Shown here: in pieces, positions 23,653 to 34,144 of the stretch | Layout of the letters: each line of letters starts with the position of its first letter | Numbering within the stretch: position 1 is the first letter of the stretch | Origin: Ascidia mentula | Taxonomy: Eukaryota; Chordata; Ascidiacea; Phlebobranchia; Ascidiidae | DNA: 64,000 nucleotides | Assembly (NCBI GenBank): GCA_947561715.1 | Contig: OX387203.1 | Span: 310,001 to 374,000 of the forward strand | Reading direction: 5' to 3' | Made by a program: the position numbers and the translations under genes | The notes under the pieces: generated by a model | Seen by the model: the letters and a program-made list of their open reading frames with translations, nothing else | Databases searched by the model: none | Told to the model about the DNA's origin: nothing

Positions 23653-24790
23653 TCAAACTATTAGGTCATGAGAAATTACACAGAGTACCACTTCCACCAC
23701 CAGAACAAGGAAATATTCATTCTGTGTCACAATCAAACAGTTCCGCTTTTCGACACAAATTAACAATTCCTAAGTATTCTAGTGAACAATTGGTGCCCAA
23801 CGGACGACGGTGATTGTATAGTCACCACAAAGTGGAAGTCTTTGCTTGGCCGTTTGGTCAGCAAAGTCGTCTGAAAGTCACACCAGCTGCACTGATGAAA
23901 CTTTATCGGTCGAAAGAACAATTGCAAGTTCCTATTCTTCTAAAAATCGGGGAAACCCCAAATTACGCCATAAATACTTTTATAGAAAGTTTAATTTCCA
24001 TTTCATCACTGTTGGTGTTTATCCCCATTCTTTGCTCCGGCTTTTAATTTATTTTTTTCGTGAAGTTTAGGACGAACTTTTCCACGAACAAGTTTAAATA
24101 TTCCCGCCTTCAAAGATTGTCAAACGACCACTTCCAACATATTACGACTTGTGTCAAAACTAAACCATGAAGTTCTTGACAAAGAGGTCACAAACCAGTT
24201 GTACGCGTAAGGTACAGACGTTATTATACCATCTAATGGAATACGTTGAAAATATTTCGCAAACACATTCATATACGACCCAGGTACAAACAACGCGACC
24301 AAAACAAGGTTTATAGTTGGTAATTTACTTATTTGTGCAATAACTTGTTTAAAACGTGCATGTGGCAGGCGCAACTGTGCGCGACGCGAGTGGTTCAGGT
24401 TGGGAACCCGGTTTACAACATTAACAGTAAGTGACACCTCATCACAATAAAGTATGTTTATACTTTAAACATGACGCTGTCCATCCAATTCCTCCCGATT
24501 GACGTTGCCCATAGCAACAGAAGTGATCGCTTCCAGCGACGTCGACCGTTTAAAAAAATATTTTGTCATTAAAATGCCGACGTGACCGATGGTCGAAGTG
24601 ATAAGACGGACGGAATTAAGCAAAGCTGAAAAAATGTTTGCGTCCGACCTGCAAAGTTGCCTGAAGGGGATCACGTGATCAGGTATGAACTTTAATCACC
24701 ACCTGTCATGGTTTGAAACCACTTTCTGAGCAACGCAAGTTTGACAGGTGGAAGGTTTTCTGTTTGAGCTTGAAGAAAGTTCTGGAAATA
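23653..24790. other. Spacer containing a relic of the SLCO 3' flank
   Basis: Sequence from about 23970 to 24680 is a diverged copy of the DNA just downstream of SLCO copy 1 (about 17807-18250). Shared strings include CATAGCAACAGAAG and GTATGTTTATAC followed by TTAAACATG. A copy of the dispersed motif AGCTGCACTGATGA lies near 23887. No coding exon was recognised until the ATG at 24791. Confidence 0.6.
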
Positions 24791-26888
24791 ATGGAAGTTT
24801 TGAGGGACATCAAATTGTTTGTGGCTTGCTTTAGTCTGGTTTATTTTACCGAGGTGAGTTTTAAACTTGTTCAATTTATTGTAACAAGATCTGCATTACT
24901 ACCTGATGTTGATAATGTTAAAATGTGTTTTTTAAAACCTTAGTTTAATCCAGAGTTTCTCAACAGCCGACCCGCGTTTATTTTTTGTCTCTCCCCGCAA
25001 TAAATTCGTTTCACTTTAAATGGATTTCTTCTGGGGCGAAGTGAATACGTTTGCCTCACTGAATATTAACATTTATAAATGCCACACAGAAGGACACTGT
25101 TTCGACCTATAAGGATCAATAAGCTTCATGCTTATTTATTACAATCACACAAATGAACGCAAGAAACGTTTAAAGATGATGACCGGATCGTTTGGACGGG
25201 GAGTCTACACAACGATCGAACGTAGATTCCAAGTTACAACCAAGAAGATTGCGTTACTTTCAATCGCTTACCAGGTTGCAAACTTGTTGTTTCTGGTCAT
25301 AGTGAGTTACTACGGGAGGAAATGCCACAGGTAACACTGCCAGCATTTCTAACAATAGGTTGCAAACTTCAGTCAAACACCATCTACCCAACCCTGACCC
25401 ACCGGACAACTTTCAAAATAACGTAAACGTTTTGCCAAACTTCACATCATTTAATGCATTACCATTATACTGATCATTATTTGGACAAGCAACAAAAATG
25501 ATTGACGATTATTGCTGCTTCAAGAACAACACGAAGTTAAATATGATCTGCACGATTCTGTTGCATCACCCAATTTGTTTAACGTGTGGTGTGAACAGGA
25601 ACATAGATTCCCTGTCAAGTTGCCATACCTGAAATTATTTCCAAACCGGGTATGACCCTACATGCGAGAGGCCCATGGTCAGCGGGCTTGGGAACCACTT
25701 ACACTCTGCACATTTTAAAACGTTAAAAAGTAAATTGTCACAAAACATTCGTCGCCACTGTGGGAGTGAAGATGTTTATCAGAGTAAAGAAGGTCATTTT
25801 ACGGACATTAGGTCGCAAAATTGAATTTGAAGGACAGGCAAGAGTTTTAAATTACCACGATCGCAACCAGATAAGAGTTCTAAAAAATCAACTTTGGCAA
25901 GTGACCAATAGCGAGAGGTTCCAACTATGGAAAATAAAAAAAAAAAGAATATTAATAATAATAATGAATGTACATAAACGTATAGCGCAATCCAAGCGCC
26001 AACAAGGAACCAAAAATACAACAGAAAATCGTTCCGGTCGACGTATTAAGCACGTGTTTTAGTATTAAGCACGAGTTTTAGTATTTTAAGACCTCAATTT
26101 TCTTGTAGACCCCGGGTGATAGCGGTGAGCTGCATTCTCATCGCGATCGCGTTCTTTGTCAGGACGATACCTCACTTCACCAGCGATAAATACAACTACG
26201 CGATATTCGAAACAAACGTATCGTCAACTGACGATATGACTCAGATATGCAGGTAATTGATATCGCGGTACCCGGTAATGTAAACTTTTTCACCTAAAAC
26301 TAAATTCTCATCAAACAGCCCTCCCTCCAACGTGACGTCACCATCCAATATGACGTCACAGTGTAGTACTGATGACGTGACAGAGGGCATAGGAATACAA
26401 GGATTGTTTTGGATGTTGGTGGTTGGTTATGCATTGTGTGGAATGGGTTCGTCTACTTTTTATCCGCTTGGTTTTAGTCACGTGGATGACGCAGTTGGAG
26501 AAGAAAATAGCTCGGTTTATATCGGTAGGTGTCGCTCTAGTTGTTGACAACATTCTTGTGTTTGACTTTGTACTGGCACTGCAAAGAGAACCCTCGTGGT
26601 GTTTCATTTAGCGCAGATTCCCCTTTCCGCGTTTCTATTAAAAGTCTTATTAATAATCATGGAACAAATTCATTGTTTACAACGGATGTAGAATATTTCC
26701 ACGAAACCAATGGATGTGATAACTCTGTACATTTATTCCAGCTGTGATGAACTCTATGGCGATAATTGGAGGGATCAGTGGATACGCACTGAGTGGAGTT
26801 TGCCTCAAACTATGGGTGGACTTCGAACGTATCCAACCCGGTGAGTGTAGGGGACAACATATTACTGTGAAACACGAAGAAAACGATG

Positions 26889-27038
26889 AGTAACTCCAGA
26901 CAGATGTAGAGGCAGTTTCGACCTACCAGGTCTCACAAGTTCACCTGTTTCCAGCTGGGGTAGATAATTAACAAAAGAGTTTCTACTCAAGTAACCCCAG
27001 CTGCACTGATGAGACCTGACAGGCAGAAACTGTCTGGT
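26889..27038. repeat. Imperfect inverted repeat (foldback/MITE-like)
   Basis: The ends CCAGACAG and CTGTCTGG pair, as do GGCAGTTTCGACCT with its partner near 27020, CAGGTCTCA with TGAGACCTG, and CAGCTGGGGT with ACCCCAGCTG, giving a long hairpin around a centre near 26965. It lies in intron 5 of SLCO copy 2. The right arm motif CAGCTGCACTGATGAGAC also occurs near 1129 and 23887. Confidence 0.7.
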
Positions 27039-28407
27039 GCTCAATGTTAAAGTAAATGTTGGTACAGTTTTAGATCTGAACGCAGATAAAGATAATTTCT
27101 ATTTAAAAGTAATGCTTAACAATCTTTCCGGACAGGTACAGTGGATTTAAAACACGAAGATCCGAGATGGATCGGATCCTGGTGGCTCGGATTTGCAATA
27201 GGAGGGATTTTAATTCTCATTTTTTCTCTTCCTCTCTTCTTTTTCGCCAAATCAAACAAGAGAAAAACAAAAAAGGCGACTCGTGAAACGAGAGAACTGC
27301 AAGAAGAAGTCCAAGGTTTAACGAGTGATGACGTGGGAAATGGGGACGAGGGAAATATGTTGTGCAAAGGTAAAATTTCGTTGAAAGCTTTCAAAACGTT
27401 CGACACTAAGCATGTGGTTTTACTTACAGGGCCACTTCTGACAGGGAAACGTATGGCGTGCAACCCTGTGTACATTTCAACTATAATGGCTTGCACATTT
27501 TCAGCCGGGGGCCAACTTACAATGGTCATGTTCTCAACTAAATATTATGAGGAAAGTTCCGGGATCAGCGCCTCCAACACCGGTTTTATTATCTGTGGGA
27601 AATTGTTCAGTTTGTTTCAATTAAGTTTCCTCAACTGTTTTCTTCACATAAGGATTTGGCGTTGTTTGGGTTAGATACAAAACTTAACTAAGTTTCCGTT
27701 TGTATTAACCGACACTTACTAAGCTATTCACGTATTGGCGGTCCCATAAAATAAATAGTTGCCACATGAGTCGTGTTACTGACTGGATATTTGCAACAGG
27801 TGTAATTGTATTGCAATGCTCTGGAATCGCAATCATTCTGAGCGGAATTCTGTTGAAGAAGTTGGACCTTAAGAGACGGGGGACATTGATCTTATGCGTT
27901 GTATCTTTAAGCATGGCCACAGTTTGCCTGCTGTTGTTGTGTTTTATCGGGTGTGATACGGTGGATGTAAGAGGGATTACGATGGGTTACACTGGACAGG
28001 CACTAAGGTGAGGTCATGACCCAAGTATGTGAAGTAAGTTTTGCAACGTGTTCCATGTATGTTCTATGTCCAGTTCTCCAATACACGAGTGTAATACGGG
28101 TTGCGATTGTCAACATGGAACCTTCGCCCCTGTTTGTGGTTCAGATGACGTCACGTATTTATCACCGTGTCACGCAGGTTGTTAGAATGCGGTGGGAGAT
28201 ACACAGGTGTGTGGATTCATATGCAGTGATGTGTTGGTTTTTCATCACCAACATTTTCCATTCAGAATTTCACCGACTGCGCATGCGTGGAAGGCAACTC
28301 CACCGCCACTGGAGGCGCATGTGAGCTCTCTAAATGTCCCCAATTGATTTTCCCCGTGGTGGCGCTGCAGACAATGACAGTATTCTTTGGATCGTTTGTG
28401 ACAACAC

Positions 28408-29217
28408 ATGCCCGAGGAGTGGGACAATGGACCAGTGCCTTCACATAAAAACCTAACAGACGTTTTAAAAAATATCTTGACACATTGCGAGAGCACAAAG
28501 GCTTTGTATTCGTGGCTTCAAACCGCCAATATAATTCAACCCAAAGCACAAGCTGTATGGGAATCCTTAGTCAATGACAGAGTACCTTGGAGGCAAATAT
28601 ATAAAAATATACCGCAAGCTACAGTGGAAACTAAATTAATAAGTTTTCAAATTAAGCTAAATCTCAGGGCCATTGTGACCAATAAAAAGTTAAAAGATCT
28701 GAAGTTTATAGAAACAGGTTCATGTGTCTTTTGCGAAAATGCCGAGGAAACGGTTTTACATTTATTTGTAAATTGTCCTATCGCAGCACATTACTGGGAA
28801 AATGTATGCAGTTGGCTAAGCGCTAAACTCCGTGTACCCTTGTATTTTTCTCGTGCGCATTTACTGTTTGGTAGACATGAAAATAACAATATTTTTGAAT
28901 GCTTTTTAAATTGCGCTCTTCTTTGTGCCAGATTTGTGATTTATCGATGCAAATACGGTAAGAGGAAACCAACAATAACAGAATTTGTTAACATGTTGCA
29001 AAAAACAAGATCTATAGAACTAAACATCGCCAGTGAAAAATACTGTAGCGAAACGAATTATTACAGAAGAAAGTGGTCCTACGCTACTTGAAGCATATAC
29101 CCAAATAACTTGACTCTCTTTTGCTGATTTCTCGCCATTGTGTTTACCCATTGTTTTTTGTCTTTTCTTCAATTGTACGCCTTTAGCGTCCTTTTTCAAT
29201 AAAAAAAAAAAAAAAAA
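28408..29217 (+). mobile_element. 5'-truncated LINE 3' end in SLCO copy 2
   Basis: The 810-bp insert ends in a poly-A tract and is flanked by 13-bp direct repeats TTTGTGACAACAC (28395-28407 and 29218-29230), the signature of target-primed reverse transcription. An open frame of 227 codons (28408-29091) matches the C-terminal end of a LINE ORF2. It has a zinc-binding motif of the zf-RVT kind (CVFCENAEETVLHLFVNC) that follows the segment KLNLRAIVTNKKLKDL. No reverse transcriptase core is present. The clean duplication and open frame suggest a young insertion from an L1/Tx1-like family, although the family assignment is tentative. Confidence 0.85.
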
Positions 29218-30151
29218 TTTGTGACAACACCGTTTATGATGGTGATTTTCAGGCAAGATTGCAGACAATGAGTTATTATTTGCAAACTAGAGGGTAAATT
29301 AAATTTACTGCGATGTTATTAAAAGCGAAATTGTCATAAAACCCACAGAAATTAATTGCGAGGAAGAAACTAAGAAAAAACACATGATGGAAACAAACTA
29401 TTTAAATAATCAGGATCAAAAATGTTGCAGTGATAACCAATAGTGTGTCTGCAGCTCATACACAATTAATACAATCTATTAATAATAATGAAGCATTGTC
29501 TCTTTACTTACAGAAGTGTTCCACCCGAAGATAAGTCGGTAGGAATAGGAATAAGCGCGTTCATGGTTCGTGTAGCAGGTTTAATACCATCACGTATTAT
29601 ACTGGCTGCAGCAATCGACTCAACATGTTTATATTGGAGTGACGGGGGTTGCGGAGATGAAAGTTTCTGCAAGGTTGGTGGTTCGATTCCCGGTCGGGGT
29701 GGAATGTATACGCGTGGACGCAGTTTGTCGGATTTATTTTCGCAAAAGATTAAGGGAAATTCGTTAGTTTTAAAGCAGACAATGGTTGTTCTTTGGCCCG
29801 CTTTTAATATTCATGCCCCCTGGGACGCCGGTGGCACCCCCTACCGTAGGGTCTGGTGGTGTCGTGTACCCCGATATAGCGTAAAGTTGCATGCCATGGC
29901 AATAATCATGCTATGTACAGCCAATAAATTACCCAAGCCCGCTTCCATCCCATGCAATTCCAGTGTAGTTTGACGCAGGTTTGGGTCAATTCCAAACAGT
30001 GAATTCATGATTATTTCAGATTTACGACAATTCCTCGCTCAGAAAGTCGATGTTCGGGATTTTTTTCGGTTACCAATTAACGTCGGTCGTTTTCACATCT
30101 ATTGCTCAACTCTTCGAGTGGAAAGAACGTAAGAAACTGACAAGAGGTTGA

Positions 30152-30868
30152 TCGCGTGTCGTTATGGCAACCAGCAGAAAAACAATTAGCATACGGACAA
30201 TTTGTTTCCATGTGTCCTAATAAGTATTTTCCGCTTTTCTCTTTGCGTGGGGGGTCAAATGCGCTATCAATTTTAACCTGTTTTAAATAAATCACTCTAG
30301 TGTGGATTTGCTTAAAATTATTGTGATGGAATTGTTGTTTGCGTGAAGAGAAAAACAATGTATTTGTTTAACGGCAAAGTGACAGCTGTAAAGTTTAAAC
30401 CGAATTTTACCCTGCGGTTAACTTAATTTCAGTGATTGTAAATTTAGACAAGAGTTCTACAACCAGTGGCCATGATGACCAATATATATGAACAATAAAT
30501 GCGAAGAAAGTATAGCCAAGCTAATGGGATACTGGGCCACGTTAGTTTCACCAGAATAAATCTTGGCGAAATAAGAAAAAAGATTGAGAAACACTGATAT
30601 TAGTTGATCACCACCAAGTTTCTCCGAACACAACTCAGTAACTGGGGAGGGTGTTTAACGTTCTGTAAGTTAAAATTTTAAACAATAAGCGCCAGAACAA
30701 TTGATACAATCTATTCATAATAATGAAGCATTGTTCCGTCACAAATGAGCAAACGCTTAATATACGGATGTTACTCACTTATATGAAATAATATCCTCCG
30801 GAGGCGGAGGCGGTGACTTTGTGTCCGTTCCATTAAATGTTGGTTGTTGAGTTTAAACATCAAGCAAC
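30152..30868. other. Intergenic
   Basis: This is the 3' flank of SLCO copy 2 and the upstream region of the first three-finger gene. A GGAGGCGGAGGCGG motif occurs near 30799. No coding exon was seen. Confidence 0.4.
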
Positions 30869-32101
30869 ATGTCGGCTCTTCGCTGGTTCGTTCTTCTGCT
30901 TGCACCATATCTAACAAGTGAGTGTATAACGTCGCTCTGTTTAAGACATGTAGAAAACAGACAAGTATTATTAATCAGTTGTTGCGCGCAAAGTAAAGTT
31001 ATAGAGAAATATTACAACCGTAGAAGGCAGCTTGCTTATCATTTGAAAGATAAATAACTTTCCCACTGGAATAAAACTTACGTAGATTCGTAACCGACGT
31101 TTAGTGTGCGGTGAGACTTCTCCAGGGCAATAACGCAGCAATTCACCATGTACAACACAGAAGGAAAGTTTCTCTTTAATTACAACGCCTGCAAACAACA
31201 ATAGCAATAAATCAAATAAGTTCGGCTACAGATGTTAATGTTTTTACCTCAAAATCCTTCCTAAATTTAGTGAAATAAATTGGTTTGGTTGATCCTGGGA
31301 TGAAGCTGCAAACCAGGAAACAGTCGGGTAATATATTCCTACTTAGTGGAGTTGTGTGTGTTTAGATATGTTTGAAATGGAAGGTTCAGGTGAAGGCCCT
31401 CTAATATGTCTTTTCGCTCATGCCCATAGCAACATGATGACGGACACACAATGCAACGAACAATCTGAGGTAAATATTCCCCGGTGTCATCCGATATCCT
31501 GCATCAATTCAGTTTCTACATGACATGATAGAGCGAATGTGATTGGTCGGTTGGCATAATTTAAAAAAAAAATGGTTAACACAGAGAACGACACATTTGC
31601 AGGCGGCTTGTCTCACAAAGATTACCCAGAATAACGAACAGACGTTTTTCGAGAGAACTTGCAAAGAAATGACCGAATGCGGAGAGCTGGTTAACGACAA
31701 CGCCCTCCAGTGTTACTCAGAGTCAGCCATCAACAACCAAGTAAGGAATATATTCAGTGTTGCAGAAATAACATAAACTGATTGGAATGAATATGAAGTT
31801 AATGAGATCCACATCACTATGAAAGCATCGTGATATGATATATCATGAATCGTGATTAAATTAGTGATGAATTAGGTGAACCGCAAAACATGTTTATTGT
31901 AAAATTTCTCCTACCTGGAAGAGTTTTTATCATAATTCAACTATTTATTCCCAGGTTCGCGTGTGTCATTATTGTTGTTCAACCGACCTCTGTAACGATT
32001 TAACTTCAATTCCCGATGCAGACTTCCCAGATTTACCTCCAGAATATGAAGAATCGAGATCAAAAAGACGCTCTTTCCTGGCATATTTAAGAGACCCTTG
32101 A
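30869..32101 (+). CDS. Secreted three-finger (Ly6/uPAR-like) protein 1
   Basis: Four exons (30869-30917, 31366-31469, 31603-31740, 31955-32101) join in frame to 145 residues. Exon 1 encodes a signal peptide (SALRWFVLLLAPYL). Exons 2-4 encode a Cys-rich domain ending in VCHYCCSTDLCND, the CC...D.CN signature of the three-finger (LU) fold. The tail is acidic then basic (EYEESRSKRRSFLAYLRDP) and lacks a hydrophobic stretch, so no GPI anchor is predicted. Such proteins serve as secreted ligands, receptor modulators or toxins; the role here is unknown. It opens a same-strand cluster of five related genes with the same intron phases (1, 0, 0). Confidence 0.8.
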
Positions 32102-32574
32102 ACAAAAGAATATTTTTTTCAACACATTCGGTCGCACGCACCATTGCATTTGTGTGAAAAACTTGATTTTTATGCATGGTTCTGACCATATGTTAGTTCT
32201 GTGGCCATATATGGTGTTCGGTATTATTTGGTTTGAAAATTCCGCTCGAGGTCGTACTTGAACCCACAACCTCTGGGATTGTTCCCACAAATTAAACTAT
32301 TGAATTTTGAACAAAATACATGTGGGGAGTATTTGGTAAATCAAGAACCAGAGGTTGCGAGTTCAAAGCCCAACGAAAGCGGCCTTTCCGCAGATTGTTT
32401 TGTTACAATGTAAATGTTGTGCTGATGCCGCCGTAGGTTTTTCTTGCCGCTTTTCATTGCATTGCTATCAGAACAGGGTATTTTTAACATTGTTCTATAC
32501 TAATTATTGACTGTTGTACCTTGTTTTTCAGTCAGTAGCATTTGTAGATTTTGTAGTTTACCAAATAAGGTCGA
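32102..32574. other. Intergenic with an inverted pair of tRNA-like fragments
   Basis: Near 32230-32285 (minus) and 32348-32395 (plus) lie two similar fragments in opposite orientation. Both read CCAGAGGTTG then a B-box-like run (GTTCAA) and then AGCGG or GAGCGG. They look like pieces of a tRNA-derived SINE family that could fold back on each other. Confidence 0.4.
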
Positions 32575-33438
32575 ATGATGAACAGAATGTTGATGGCTAC
32601 GGTATTTGCAGGCTGGCTTCTTTCAACAACCTCAGGCCTAAGTAAGTTCCGTGCCCTGCATAAATACAAGAAGAATGGTTGACAATTTTGTTCGAAAATA
32701 TGACGTCATAAGAAGGAAAGTCGCATGTTGTATGACGTTTTTTTATATTTTTTAATGGTTTATAAACACATTGCCTTATTTAATCTTGACTTCCTCGAAG
32801 TGTTGAGGAGGAATTTTCATGAGATAATTTAATCACGTGATTGGTTTCAGAATGTCAGGTGGGGGAAGCGGTCCGTTTATGGGGGGGAAATTTCACCGAC
32901 GGTGATTTTCCAGAAAGAGAATGTGATATTCCAAACCCTGGGGTAGATTTTGTATTTTTACAAATGTTCCTACAAAAAAATTTAACTTACAAATTTGCAC
33001 AAACCTGACTTCATGTGCTTTGTTTTTCAACAAACAAAATATTTCTGTCATAAATCAATATATTGTTACGTCACAGGGCCACGTTTTGGGATGCCAGACG
33101 AAGATAGAAACTCATCCCTCTGGACGAAAAGTTTCAAAACATTGTAAAGTTTTTTCTGCCTGTCAATCAAACGCTGAATCGAACACAGGAAATTGTTTTG
33201 CTGACGCACCAAGAATAAATCACGTGAGTTGCTATGCCAACACTCTACCGTCCAATCAAAACAGTAAAAGACAAACTATGCAATGTTATGTGGATAAATG
33301 GGAGATAGAAAATCACAATATTTCAAATCGTCACCACCATCATTTCTGCAGGCGAGGGTTTGTCATTTCTGCTGCAAACCAGAAGATGAAACTGACCAAT
33401 CAGCTTGCAACACGTTGCACGATATACCGGAAAATTAA
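32575..33438 (+). CDS. Secreted three-finger (Ly6/uPAR-like) protein 2
   Basis: Four exons (32575-32641, 32851-32942, 33077-33223, 33352-33438) join in frame to 130 residues. The signal peptide (MLMATVFAGWLLSTTSG) is followed by a first Cys (KCQVGEAVRLWGGN), a central segment (CQTKIETHPSGRKVSKHC) and a C-terminal VCHFCCKPEDETDQSACN. The usual D-L-C-N ending is replaced by a longer loop before the last Cys-Asn, so loop 3 is altered compared with its neighbours. Two ATGs are adjacent (32575 and 32578). No GPI-anchor signal is visible. The central segment resembles that of protein 4, which suggests local duplication. Confidence 0.75.
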
Positions 33439-34144
33439 CCAATTTCGGCCACGATGCGACGAGTTGTGAGCGCATCAATCAAGTTACACATGAAATTAAT
33501 CGGATATATCGATGATATTCAATATTATGGCATCCAATAAAAATGTTAGTAAGGTTTAAGGGTGATTTTTTTCATCAAAGCTAAGCAGCAGGAAAGGTGA
33601 AAATTCCAATTCAAACGTGATTGGATTTCTAGTTTAAACAAGAAGGACGGAAAATGCGAAAGTTATTAGACAAACAAATCACTTTGTGTGTTTCTAGACT
33701 TAGTTAAAGTTGTTCAAAGCGTTGCATTTCAACTTACTGCCCCAAGTGCTGAGTCGTGAGGAGAATTGTTTGTTGTCCTCGATTAAACCGATGCGAATTC
33801 GACAGCAGGGAATCGGGATACGACACGTGGACATGTAGCCTGGAGGTAAACGGGTTTTGGCAATACATGAAGATAAGATTCCGAACTTGCTGCATTCAAA
33901 TGTGAAGGGGTTGAACACGAGTCGAATAAACAGATTGCGAGTTGATTCCGTCGCTTATTTAAACGAATGGGTTCTGATTTAAACAAAATATCTAAAGAAA
34001 TTGCAGCTTTTTAATATTTTCAATAAAGTAAATTTACGGAAGACGAATAACATACATACTTTGGTTGTTAGCAACAAACATGGATTTTCTTTTCAAACTG
34101 TTTTTTTTTTCATTTAGGGTTGAAACCGAATCCTGACAGGAAAA
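33439..34144. other. Intergenic
   Basis: Spacer between three-finger genes 2 and 3. No exon, RNA gene or clear repeat was recognised. Confidence 0.4.

Larger units (their letters stand above)
24791..30151 (+). pseudogene. SLCO/OATP transporter copy 2, disrupted
   Basis: It has the same twelve-exon plan as copy 1: 24791-24853, 25176-25330, 26109-26252, 26319-26524, 26742-26840, 27136-27369, 27430-27594, 27800-28007, 28074-28206, 28266-29252, 29514-29673, 30020-30151. Most exon lengths match copy 1 exactly, and EDPRWIGSWWLGFAIGG, the Kazal-like loop and the C-terminal SRIILAAAIDSTCLYW are present. Two lesions stand out. A TAG replaces a Ser codon in the Kazal exon near 28182, and a LINE fragment (28408-29217) interrupts exon 10 and brings a stop. 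The protein would end after about eight or nine TMs. The remaining exons keep open frames, so the loss looks recent or may be allelic. A truncated product cannot be excluded. Confidence 0.8.

Noticed and set aside
24120-24437. 105-codon minus-strand frame
   Set aside because: It lies in the duplicated spacer, and no splice, motif or homology support was seen.
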